From assembly GCA_025935275.1 (NCBI GenBank), contig JAICVP010000017.1, positions 1-15,741 on the forward strand: a stretch of DNA of 15,741 bases, given 5' to 3'. Under the pieces are notes generated by a model, which saw only the letters and a program-made list of their open reading frames with translations, was not told the DNA's origin and did not search any database. The first letter of the stretch is position 1; each line of letters starts with the position of its first letter. Of the stretch, positions 1 to 6,127 are shown piece by piece. The stretch is from Thermoleophilia bacterium. Lineage in GTDB: Bacteria > Actinomycetota > Thermoleophilia > Gaiellales > Gaiellaceae. A program made the position numbers and the translations under genes.

Positions 1-159
1 ACCCTCCACGTCATCGGGTCTGATGGGATGGCAGCGGCCGAGCGCCGCGATCCCGGGATTCCCGGGCGCTGCGTGCAGCTCCGTGAGCCGCCCACTCTGC
101 GCGATCTTCCAGGCGAGCGCGTGCTCACGACCGCCGGACCCCAAGATCAGGACCTTCAC
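1..159 (-). CDS. purD: Phosphoribosylamine-glycine ligase, N-terminal part (partial, runs off left edge)
   Basis: The minus strand encodes 53 codons from a GTG start at 159 to the window edge. The product begins V-K-V-L-I-L-G-S-G-G-R-E-H-A-L-A-W-K and continues with A-A-P-G-N-P-G-I. This is the characteristic first nucleotide-fold segment of PurD (GAR synthetase), which joins 5-phosphoribosylamine and glycine with ATP in purine synthesis. The rest of the ATP-grasp enzyme lies outside the window. No Shine-Dalgarno sequence precedes the GTG. A good -35/-10 pair ends 7 bases upstream of it, which suggests a leaderless mRNA. The next gene (225-557) is divergent. Identity is confident from the N-terminus alone; the integrity of the rest cannot be judged. 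Confidence 0.93.
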   Translation of the reverse strand, partial: MKVLILGSGGREHALAWKIAQSGRLTELHAAPGNPGIAALGRCHPIRPDDVEG

Positions 160-166
160 GTGCGCG

Positions 167-194
167 AGTTTAAGGTCGGGAGCGGGTGTTTCAA
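167..194 (-). promoter_or_regulatory. Promoter of purD, probably leaderless
   Basis: On the minus strand TTGAAA (194-189) and TAAACT (172-167) are separated by 16 bases, a good match to a housekeeping sigma-70-type promoter. The -10 element is followed by only 7 bases before the GTG start of purD at 159. Transcription would therefore begin at or next to the start codon. The absence of a Shine-Dalgarno sequence agrees with this. Confidence 0.55.
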
Positions 195-224
195 ATACCG
201 CATCGGAGCGGTAGGAGCACACGT

Positions 225-557
225 ATGGTGGAACCAGGACTTGATCGCCACGAGTGGGAGTCGGAATGGGAGCAGCTCGAGCCGCTCGTCGTCGACTCGC
301 CGGCCGAAGCGCTCGGCGATCTCGACGACCTGATCCGGCGGATGCTGGTGGAGTCGGGGTATCCCGTCGACACCGCGGATCCCGTCGACGACGAGGGCAT
401 CGAGCCCGAGGTGCTCGGCTCCTACCGTGCGGCGCACGAGATCAGGATGATCGTCGACCGCGGCGAGGATTTCGATCCGGGCGATGTCGGTCAGGCGATC
501 GGCCTCTACCGCGAGATCTACCAGCACGTCCTGAACCGGGACGCAGACCTCGGCTAG
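225..557 (+). CDS. Small acidic protein of unknown function
   Basis: This gene encodes 110 residues. The ATG at 225 has GGAG at 214-217, seven bases upstream, so I prefer it to the GTG at 186, which lies in the purD promoter region. The product is rich in Asp and Glu and has no signal peptide, membrane segment or cysteine. It reads as mostly helical: an N-terminal segment with E-W-E-S-E-W-E-Q, a helix around D-D-L-I-R-R-M-L, and a C-terminal region with A-A-H-E-I-R-M-I and A-I-G-L-Y-R-E-I-Y. I do not recognise the family. Codon positions look coding, and the antisense frame over the same bases is treated as a shadow. It is divergent from purD and is followed by a regulatory gap, so it is probably monocistronic. 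Confidence 0.72.
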   Translation: MVEPGLDRHEWESEWEQLEPLVVDSPAEALGDLDDLIRRMLVESGYPVDTADPVDDEGIEPEVLGSYRAAHEIRMIVDRGEDFDPGDVGQAIGLYREIYQHVLNRDADLG

Positions 558-579
558 CCCACCACCGGCTTGATGAGGC

Positions 580-602
580 CCAAGTAACAGACTGTTACTT
601 GG
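580..602. promoter_or_regulatory. Perfect 23-bp palindrome, putative operator site 1 of the nitrogen operon
   Basis: Two 11-base arms (CCAAGTAACAG and its exact complement CTGTTACTTGG) flank one central base at 591. The 15-base core is GTAAC-AGACT-GTTAC (584-598). The same core recurs with one change at 672-686. A perfect dyad of this size with a short core is typical of dimeric TetR-, GntR- or MarR-type repressor sites. No regulator gene lies in the window, so the protein is unknown. A terminator role for the upstream gene is less likely because no T tract follows. Confidence 0.6.
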
Positions 603-671
603 TGAAAGTCGTCACAGCTCCGCACTGGTGGCAAGTGGTCGCTAGCACCGAGCACGGCGTTTTCTCAACAA

Positions 672-686
672 GCAACAGTCTGTTAC
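672..686. promoter_or_regulatory. Second copy of the palindromic core, putative operator site 2
   Basis: The sequence GCAAC-AGTCT-GTTAC repeats the core of the palindrome at 584-598. It has one mismatch in the left arm and the opposite central base. The dyad centres are 88 bases apart (591 and 679). Outside the core the two sites differ, so the shared part is probably the recognition element. The site is about 105 bases upstream of the ligase start and about 66 bases upstream of a possible -10 element. Confidence 0.5.
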
Positions 687-751
687 AAGGCGTCTTTTGT
701 GCGGGGGTCGTCACTCACCGGTGTCAGGTAGAGCGGAACGTTTGCGCCGTT

Positions 752-757
752 TAGTAT
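752..757 (+). promoter_or_regulatory. Possible -10 element of the glnT-glx operon
   Basis: TAGTAT fits the TANNNT pattern of actinobacterial -10 elements and lies 33 bases before the GTG start of the ligase gene. No convincing -35 hexamer is seen at normal spacing, which would fit an activated or weak promoter. It is the best candidate in the gap, but the evidence is weak. Confidence 0.3.
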
Positions 758-790
758 CCGCGCACCGGCCCCCCGACCAGGAGGAAGTTC

Positions 791-2203
791 GTGGCGAACA
801 CCGACCTCGAGCGCTTCGTCGAAGCCGACGGGCGTGCTGAGCGAATCAAGGAAGTCCGCAAGCGCATCGACGCCGAGGACATCTCGTACGTCTACTACCA
901 GTTCCCCTCGGTCACGGGGCGGATCATGGGCAAGGGCGTGCCCGCTCCCCACTGGGAAACGATCGCGAACAAGGGCTTTCAGCTCGTCTACGGGGCGACA
1001 GCCAACCTCTTCATCGACCGCCACGGGAACTACATCGGGTACGGGCCGGAGGCTGCCGAGCTCGTCGGGATCCCGGAGCCGGAGACCTTCGCCGTCCTGC
1101 CGTGGACGGCCGGAGACGGCAAGAAGCTCGCGCGCGTCTGGTGTCAGTGCTTCCGGAACCGCGAGGAACGAGACGAGCCCGGCGCGTTCCTGACCTCGGA
1201 CTGCCGAGGAAACCTCATCCGCCAGCAGGCCGACTTCGAGGAGGCGACCGGCCTCCACCTTCGGGCCGGCACCGAGCCCGAGATGATGTGGCTGAAGCTG
1301 AACGACGACGGCACGCCGTCGGTCGAGGGCGTGACCAAGCCCTACTGCTACCACATCGATCAGTTCTCGGAGCTGCAGCCGATCATCAACAGGGTCGTCG
1401 AGTACGGGCAGAAGCTCGGGCTCGACATGATCCAGGGCGACCACGAGGATGCGCCCGGCCAGATCGAGCTCAACTTCGGCTTCGACCGGGCCGAGCGGGC
1501 GGCCGACAACCTCTCCACCTTCCGGCAGATCTGCAAGCAGGTCGGCCGGGAGCTCGGCGCCTTCCCGTGTTTCATGCCCAAGCCGTTCATGGGCGTGTCG
1601 GCGAACGGCTGCCACCACAACATCTCCATCTGGCGCGGCGACGAGAACGTCTTCATGCCGGAAGGCGACGACCAGCAGAAGCCCGGGCAGCACGGCCTCT
1701 GGGCGATCGGCGGGATCATGGCGCACCAACCCGCCCTGACCGCGCTCACGTGCTCGACGGTGAACTCGTACCGCCGCCTGTGGGACACCGGTTTCTGGGC
1801 GCCCGTCTTCGCCGACTGGGGCTTCCAGAACCGCACGACCGCGCTCCGCGTCTCGGCGCCGGGCCGCTTCGAGTACCGCACCGTGGACTCCGCGGTGAAC
1901 CCCTACCTCTCGCTCTCGGTCCTCCTTGCTGCCATGCGCGACGGCATCGACCGGAAGCTCGATCCGGGTGAGCCGGAGGAGCGGAACATCTACGAGGCGA
2001 TGGAGGCCGGCAAGGAGGTCAAGCGCCTGCCGATGACCTTCGGCGCCGCGCTCGAGGCGCTCGAGGAGGACGACGTGATCAAGAACGCGCTTCCGGGCGA
2101 CATGTACCGTGTGTTCATGCATTACAAGCGGGATGAATGGGAGCGGCACTGCGCCCAGGTGAGCGACTGGGACGTGAACGAATACCTCGACGTCCTGCCC
2201 TAG
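791..2203 (+). CDS. glnT: Glutamine synthetase-like ligase, GlnT / gamma-glutamylmethylamide synthetase branch
   Basis: The 470-residue product is a glutamine synthetase-fold amide ligase. The GTG start is fixed by AGGAGG at 779-784. Visible motifs are G-T-E-P-E-M (160-165, metal binding), G-D-H-E-D-A-P-G-Q-I-E (216-226), F-M-P-K-P-F plus C-H-H-N-I-S (261-279), N-S-Y-R-R-L (325-330), N-R-T-T-A-L-R-V (347-354) and a C-terminal N-P-Y-L-S-L block (370-375). The adenylylation loop of GlnA (N-L-Y-D-L-P type) is absent. The canonical catalytic Glu of the G-Y-E-A-P flap is Trp336 (G-F-W-A-P). The Asp of the N-terminal ammonium-site loop appears to be Ser40. Being first in a run with GlxB/C/D points to the GlnT or GmaS group. 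The reaction is ATP-dependent amidation of glutamate with ammonia or, more likely here, an amine. Fold is certain, substrate is not. Confidence 0.88.
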   Translation: MANTDLERFVEADGRAERIKEVRKRIDAEDISYVYYQFPSVTGRIMGKGVPAPHWETIANKGFQLVYGATANLFIDRHGNYIGYGPEAAELVGIPEPETFAVLPWTAGDGKKLARVWCQCFRNREERDEPGAFLTSDCRGNLIRQQADFEEATGLHLRAGTEPEMMWLKLNDDGTPSVEGVTKPYCYHIDQFSELQPIINRVVEYGQKLGLDMIQGDHEDAPGQIELNFGFDRAERAADNLSTFRQICKQVGRELGAFPCFMPKPFMGVSANGCHHNISIWRGDENVFMPEGDDQQKPGQHGLWAIGGIMAHQPALTALTCSTVNSYRRLWDTGFWAPVFADWGFQNRTTALRVSAPGRFEYRTVDSAVNPYLSLSVLLAAMRDGIDRKLDPGEPEERNIYEAMEAGKEVKRLPMTFGAALEALEEDDVIKNALPGDMYRVFMHYKRDEWERHCAQVSDWDVNEYLDVLP

Positions 2204-2218
2204 AAAAGGCGCGAAGAC

Positions 2219-3151
2219 ATGTGCGGAATCGCAGGCATCATCTACCGCGACGGGAGCCACGACATCGGGCGGGACATGACCCGAATGCTCCAGTCCATGA
2301 AGCACCGCGGGCCCGACTCCACCGGCTACGCGCTTTACGGGCCGCCCAACGACGGGCTCGCCATCATGCGCTACACGCTCGCAGACTCGAACACGCCGCG
2401 TGACTTCGAGTTCGACGAGCGCCTCGAACGCCACCAGGGCCGCGTCCTCCAGAGGCTGAAGGCTGCGGGGGCCGACATCCGCGAGCACGAGCAGGAGACG
2501 GACTACGCCCACCGCGTCACGTTTTCCTATGACGGCGACCTCAAGGACCTGACCGACCGGATCGAGGACATCCCCGACGCGGAGGTGCTCTCCATCGGCC
2601 GCTCGCTCGAGATCATCAAGGACCTCGGCGACGCCGACACGGTCTGCGCCCAATACGACCTCGACGAGTTCGGCGGCACGCACGCGATCGGGCACGTGCG
2701 CATGGCGACCGAGTCGGACGTGGACATCTCGGGCGCCCATCCCTACTGGGCCTATCCGTTCAAGGACGTCGCGGTCGTCCACAACGGCCAGCTGACGAAC
2801 TACTTCCAGTGGAAGCGCCGCCTCGAGCGCTCGGGCCACCGCTTCCAGTCCGAATGCGACTCGGAGATCATCGCCGTCTACCTCGCCGAGAAGATGGCCG
2901 AGGGCGCCGACCTCGAGGCCGCGATGCGCGACTCGCTCGAGGAGCTTGACGGCGTGTTCACCTACATCGCCGTCACCGACGACGCGCTCGGGGTGGCGAA
3001 GGACGAGATGGCCGCGAAGCCGCTCGTGCTGTACGAGTCGGACGACGTGGTGGCCCTCGCCTCCGAGGAGATCGCGATCCGCGCGGTCCTCGATCGCGAG
3101 ATCGACACCTACGACCCGTACGAAGGGGAGGTAATGGTTTGGCGACGGTAG
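2219..3151 (+). CDS. glxB: Class II glutamine amidotransferase subunit of split glutamate / N-methylglutamate synthase (GlxB/MgsA type)
   Basis: The product has 310 residues and starts M-C-G-I-A-G-I. Cys2 is the N-terminal nucleophile exposed after removal of Met. Further class II (Ntn) signatures are H-R-G-P-D-S-T-G-Y (29-37), I-G-H-V-R-M-A-T-E-S (157-166), H-N-G-Q-L-T-N (188-194) and D-S-E-I (214-217). It corresponds to the first domain of GltB made as a separate protein, as in GlxB and MgsA. It should release ammonia or a small amine from a gamma-glutamyl amide and pass it to the FMN subunit. The gene begins 15 bases after the ligase stop with AAAGG at 2205-2209 and overlaps the next gene by 13 bases. 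The choice between Glx and Mgs naming depends on the unknown substrate. Confidence 0.9.
   Translation: MCGIAGIIYRDGSHDIGRDMTRMLQSMKHRGPDSTGYALYGPPNDGLAIMRYTLADSNTPRDFEFDERLERHQGRVLQRLKAAGADIREHEQETDYAHRVTFSYDGDLKDLTDRIEDIPDAEVLSIGRSLEIIKDLGDADTVCAQYDLDEFGGTHAIGHVRMATESDVDISGAHPYWAYPFKDVAVVHNGQLTNYFQWKRRLERSGHRFQSECDSEIIAVYLAEKMAEGADLEAAMRDSLEELDGVFTYIAVTDDALGVAKDEMAAKPLVLYESDDVVALASEEIAIRAVLDREIDTYDPYEGEVMVWRR
3125..3131 (+). promoter_or_regulatory. Ribosome binding site fixing a TTG start for glxC
   Basis: GGGGAGG lies inside the end of glxB, seven bases before the TTG at 3139. No ATG or GTG in the glxC frame has a comparable site nearby, so this decides the start. Confidence 0.6.
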
Positions 3152-3927
3152 GCGAGCAGCGGATCACTTACGACGCGCGCGGGCTCGCAGAGCCACACGC
3201 CGAGGCTCCGCGCACGGCCAAGGTCGAGGACGGAAAGGCGACCTTCGACGCGCACGACCTCTCCACGCGCCAGATCAACCTCGAGCTTCGTCGTCTGCTC
3301 TACGAAGAGGGGATCACGGACGTCACCGTCCAGAACCCGGGCGCGAAGCACTCGCTCGGAGTCGGCATCCTCACCCGTTGCAAGATCACCTTCGACGGCT
3401 CGCTCGGGTACTTCGGGTGCGGCCTGATCGACGGGCCCGAGATCCAGATCAACGGCCGAGTCGGCTGGTCGGCCTGCGAGAACATGATGTCGGGCGTCGT
3501 CGTGGTCGAAGGGAACGCGGGCTCGCTCACCGGCGCGGCTCTGCGCGGGGGCGATCTCGTCGTCAAGGGCCAGGTCGGCGCGCGCTCCGGGATCGACCAG
3601 AAGGGCGGCACGATCCTGGTCATGGGCGACGCCGGCTCGATGACCGGCTTCATGATGCAGCGGGGCCGCCAGATCCTCTGCGGCAACGTCGGCCCGGGGC
3701 TCGGCGACTCGATGTACGACGGGACGATCTACGTGGGCGGCAAGGTGAAGTCGCTCGGCATCGACTGTGTGCCCGGCGAGTGGACCGAGGCCGACACGGA
3801 GTTCGTCAATCGCAAGTTCTCGATCTACGGGCTCGGTGACCCGCCGGAGTTCCAGAAGTTCGTCTGCGGCAAGGTGCTCTACAACTACGACAACCTCGAG
3901 CCGGCCGAAAGGAAGCTCGTCCTATGA
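3139..3927 (+). CDS. glxC: GXGXG-domain subunit of split glutamate / N-methylglutamate synthase (GlxC/MgsB type)
   Basis: The product has 262 residues from a TTG start. After a leader of about 40 residues comes D-L-S-T-R-Q-I-N-L-E-L, then a right-handed beta-helix segment with repeated glycine patterns: G-S-L-G-Y-F-G (88-94), G-R-V-G (106-109), G-N-A-G-S-L-T-G (125-132), G-Q-V-G (144-147), G-D-A-G-S-M-T-G (163-170), G-N-V-G-P-G-L-G (182-189). This matches the C-terminal GXGXG domain of the large glutamate synthase subunit (GltB), made as a free protein. The domain is structural in GltB and links the amidotransferase and synthase domains. The gene overlaps glxB by 13 bases and glxD by 4 (ATGA), a sign of translational coupling and stoichiometric assembly. 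Confidence 0.9.
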   Translation: MATVGEQRITYDARGLAEPHAEAPRTAKVEDGKATFDAHDLSTRQINLELRRLLYEEGITDVTVQNPGAKHSLGVGILTRCKITFDGSLGYFGCGLIDGPEIQINGRVGWSACENMMSGVVVVEGNAGSLTGAALRGGDLVVKGQVGARSGIDQKGGTILVMGDAGSMTGFMMQRGRQILCGNVGPGLGDSMYDGTIYVGGKVKSLGIDCVPGEWTEADTEFVNRKFSIYGLGDPPEFQKFVCGKVLYNYDNLEPAERKLVL

Positions 3928-5402
3928 CGACCAGCGACCGCTACGACCAGGTGGGGCAGAACATCGGCGCCGACCAGCCCGACCGCCGCACCGTCCTCGG
4001 GCGCAGCCCGATCTTCACCCCGGAGGTCCTGAACGACATCCACATGAAGGCCGAGCTCGGGCGCTACCGCATGCGCGGGTTCTCGATGTTCAAGAAGATC
4101 CCGCACTGGGACGACCTCATGTTCATGCCGGGCACGTTGACCCGGTTCGTGATCGAGGGCTACCGCGAGAAGTGCCAGACGAAGACCGTCCTCGGCGCCC
4201 GCTTCGCGAAGAACCCCATCGAGCTCGACATCCCCGTCTACATCACGGGCATGAGCTTCGGCGCGCTCTCGCTCGAGGCGAAGATGGCGCTTGCGAAGGG
4301 CGCCTCGATGGCCGGGAGCGCGACGTGCTCGGGAGAGGGCGGGATGATCCCGCCCGAGCGCGACCTTTCGACGAAGTGGTACTACCAGTGCATCCAGAGC
4401 CGGTACGGGTTCAACCCGCACCACCTGATGCTCGCGGACGCCTGTGAGTTCTTCATCGGCCAGGGCTGCAAGGTCGGCCTCGGCGGCCACCTGATGGGCC
4501 AGAAGGTCACCGAGCAGGTGGCCGAGATGCGGTCGCTCCCGCCCGGGATCGACCAGCGCTCGCCGGCCCGTCATCCCGACTGGCTCGGCCCGGACGACCT
4601 CTCGCTGAAGATCCAGGAGATCCGGGAGGCGACCGACTACCAGATCCCGATCCAGCTCAAGCTCGGCGCGGCGCGCGTGTACGACGACGTGCGCATGGCG
4701 GCCAAGTGCGGGCCGGACATCATCTACCTAGACGGCGCCGAAGGCGGGACGGGCGCGGGCCCGCACATCGCCACCGAGGAGACGGGCATTCCGCTGATGG
4801 CCGCGATCCCCGAAGCGCGGCGGGCCCTCGAGGACGTCGGCCTGGCCGACGAGATCGATCTCGTCGTGGCGGGTGGGATCCGCAACGGCGGCGACGTCGC
4901 CAAGGCTCTCTCTCTCGGGGCGAAGGCCGTGGCGATCGGCCACGCGGCGCTCGTCGCGCTGAACTGCAACAAGGAGATCCCCGGCGTCACCGACTACGAG
5001 GGGACGATCGGCGTGCCGGCCGGCGAGTGCTACCACTGCCACACCGGGCGCTGCCCGGTCGGGATCACGACGCAGGATCCCGAGCTCCGCAGGCGGCTCG
5101 TCGTCGACGAGGCCGCCGAGCGGGTCTACAACTTCCTGCACACGCTCACGCTCGAGGTGCAGATGCTCGCGCGCGCGTGCGGGAAGACGAACGTCCACTC
5201 GCTGGAGCCCGAGGACCTCTGCGCGCTGACGGTCGAGGCGGCCGCGATGGCGAAGGTGCCGCTCGCCGGCACCGACTGGATCCCGGGCGTGACCGAGGAG
5301 CGCGCGCTGCAGAAGATCGAGCGCCTGCTCGAGAAGCATCTCGAGTTCCCGGTCGACTACCTGCCCGAGTCCAGTGAGGACATGGCTGGAGCGGCCGACT
5401 GA
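3924..5402 (+). CDS. glxD: FMN- and Fe-S-containing synthase subunit of split glutamate / N-methylglutamate synthase (GlxD/MgsC type)
   Basis: The product has 492 residues and matches the glutamate synthase central FMN domain (TIM barrel). Key segments are P-V-Y-I-T-G-M-S-F-G-A-L-S (104-116), G-S-A-T-C-S-G-E-G-G (131-140), I-P-I-Q-L-K-L-G-A-A-R (241-251), Y-L-D-G-A-E-G-G-T-G-A-G-P (268-280, FMN phosphate region) and A-G-G-I-R-N-G-G-D-V-A-K (316-327). A cysteine cluster C369-x2-C372-x4-C377 should bind an Fe-S cluster. It would reductively transfer nitrogen from the amidotransferase to an acceptor such as 2-oxoglutarate, giving glutamate or N-methylglutamate. The start is ATG in an ATGA overlap with glxC, with AAAGGAAG upstream. 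The stop shares one base with the next ATG (TGATG). No separate electron-donor subunit is seen. Confidence 0.92.
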   Translation: MTTSDRYDQVGQNIGADQPDRRTVLGRSPIFTPEVLNDIHMKAELGRYRMRGFSMFKKIPHWDDLMFMPGTLTRFVIEGYREKCQTKTVLGARFAKNPIELDIPVYITGMSFGALSLEAKMALAKGASMAGSATCSGEGGMIPPERDLSTKWYYQCIQSRYGFNPHHLMLADACEFFIGQGCKVGLGGHLMGQKVTEQVAEMRSLPPGIDQRSPARHPDWLGPDDLSLKIQEIREATDYQIPIQLKLGAARVYDDVRMAAKCGPDIIYLDGAEGGTGAGPHIATEETGIPLMAAIPEARRALEDVGLADEIDLVVAGGIRNGGDVAKALSLGAKAVAIGHAALVALNCNKEIPGVTDYEGTIGVPAGECYHCHTGRCPVGITTQDPELRRRLVVDEAAERVYNFLHTLTLEVQMLARACGKTNVHSLEPEDLCALTVEAAAMAKVPLAGTDWIPGVTEERALQKIERLLEKHLEFPVDYLPESSEDMAGAAD

Positions 5403-5836
5403 TGGTCGAGCGCGGCGAGCCGGAAAAGATCAAGGACATCGACTCCGAGTACCTCTCGGGAAAGCGCCAGGCCTACCAGGAGGACATCGCGGAGATCGAA
5501 GACGTCGATCTCGACGCCGCGACGCCGGGCCAGGACATCAACTGGCTCGAGGACGTCGAGCTCCTCGAGGAGGAGGGCACTCCCGCGGTCTTCGACCGCT
5601 ACTCCAACTCCTTCATCCGTATCTACTTCGACATCCCCGAGGGGCGCGAGAACGAGATCGCCCGCAAGGTCCTCGTCAAGCACCTGCAGTCCGGGAACTC
5701 CTATGGCATCCAGCTGAAGGAGAAGCACACGAAGTTTCCCCAGCCCGAGCTCGGCCCGTGGGTCGAGGGCTCGAAGACGGTGGGCACCGACTACCACCCG
5801 CCCGTGCTCGAGGGCTGGGAGCCACCGGCGCACTAG
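5402..5836 (+). CDS. Unknown 144-residue protein, possible accessory subunit of the Glx/Mgs complex
   Basis: The ATG overlaps the glxD stop by one base (TGATG), so translation is very probably coupled. The product is acidic in its first 60 residues (K-D-I-D-S-E-Y, D-I-A-E-I-E-D-V-D-L-D, W-L-E-D-V-E-L-L-E-E-E-G). A more structured second half follows, with F-I-R-I-Y-F-D-I-P-E-G-R-E-N-E-I-A-R-K and S-Y-G-I-Q-L-K, then a Pro/Trp-containing tail ending P-P-A-H. The pattern beta strand, E-x-x-I-A-R helix, beta strand hints at a small alpha/beta fold. There are no cysteines, signal peptide or membrane segments. I do not recognise the family. Position directly after the three synthase subunits suggests a partner or regulator of that complex; this is inference. 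Confidence 0.82.
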   Translation: MVERGEPEKIKDIDSEYLSGKRQAYQEDIAEIEDVDLDAATPGQDINWLEDVELLEEEGTPAVFDRYSNSFIRIYFDIPEGRENEIARKVLVKHLQSGNSYGIQLKEKHTKFPQPELGPWVEGSKTVGTDYHPPVLEGWEPPAH

Positions 5837-5838
5837 CC

Positions 5839-5991
5839 GTGGCCCAGATCGGACCGCCGACTCCTCCGCAGCAGCCTCCGAAGGACCGGGCGCCAGATCC
5901 GCCCGTCGGCCGGCCAGGGAGCCTGGCTGCGCTCGTTGCGGGTCTCGTCGTCTTCGCGCTCGGGGTGGCGTTGCTTCTCTTGCTTCGTTGA
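5839..5991 (+). CDS. Small proline-rich single-pass membrane protein
   Basis: GTG at 5839 begins two bases after the preceding stop and opens 50 codons. Residues 1-27 are proline-rich (G-P-P-T-P-P-Q-Q-P-P, D-P-P-V-G-R-P-G). Residues 28-49 form one strongly hydrophobic helix (L-A-A-L-V-A-G-L-V-V-F-A-L-G-V-A-L-L-L-L-L) ending in Arg. This layout is common for small actinobacterial membrane proteins with a cytosolic disordered arm. No clear Shine-Dalgarno sequence precedes it, and GGGAG at 5817-5821 is too far, so reinitiation from the upstream gene is likely. The function is unknown. Being last in the operon and before a hairpin supports a real gene, but its small size keeps confidence moderate. 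Confidence 0.55.
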   Translation: MAQIGPPTPPQQPPKDRAPDPPVGRPGSLAALVAGLVVFALGVALLLLLR

Positions 5992-5997
5992 GATCGA

Positions 5998-6030
5998 GAG
6001 GCGGACGGGCGCCACAGCCCCGCCCGCCTC
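5998..6030 (+). terminator. GC-rich hairpin after the nitrogen operon
   Basis: Bases 5998-6009 (GAGGCGGACGGG) pair with 6019-6030 (CCCGCCCGCCTC). This gives a 12-bp stem with one A-C mismatch and a 9-base loop. It starts 6 bases after the last stop codon of the operon. No T tract follows, so it may be an inefficient or factor-assisted terminator, or an mRNA 3'-end stabiliser. Confidence 0.45.
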
Positions 6031-6073
6031 ACTGGGGCGTCCAAGGGGGAGCCTGGACGCGCAGACTCCATAG

Positions 6074-6095
6074 CCGTCCGTTCACAAACGGATGG
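6074..6095. promoter_or_regulatory. Palindrome upstream of the aldehyde dehydrogenase gene
   Basis: The inverted repeat TCCGTT-CACA-AACGGA (6077-6092) extends to 9 paired bases per arm if one G-T pair is counted. It lies 32 bases before the ATG at 6128. It could be an operator read as DNA or a small 5' hairpin in the mRNA. It is unrelated in sequence to the palindromes at 580 and 672. Confidence 0.4.
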
Positions 6096-6127
6096 GCTGA
6101 TGCGAGACTCCCGCCGTGGAGCACCGG

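Noticed and set aside
580..602. Terminator for the small upstream gene
   Set aside because: The dyad has a one-base centre and no T tract, and its core recurs at 672-686, which fits a protein binding site better.
584..610. GlnR box upstream of the nitrogen operon
   Set aside because: The GTAAC half resembles part of a GlnR site, but the arrangement is a strict dyad (GTAAC-n5-GTTAC) rather than the direct-repeat GTnAC-n6-GAAAC pattern.
683..2839. A 718-codon open frame on the minus strand under the ligase and amidotransferase genes
   Set aside because: It is antisense to two confidently identified genes. Its product is a low-complexity Arg/Val/Leu/Asp mixture with no motif, as expected for a shadow frame in GC-rich DNA.
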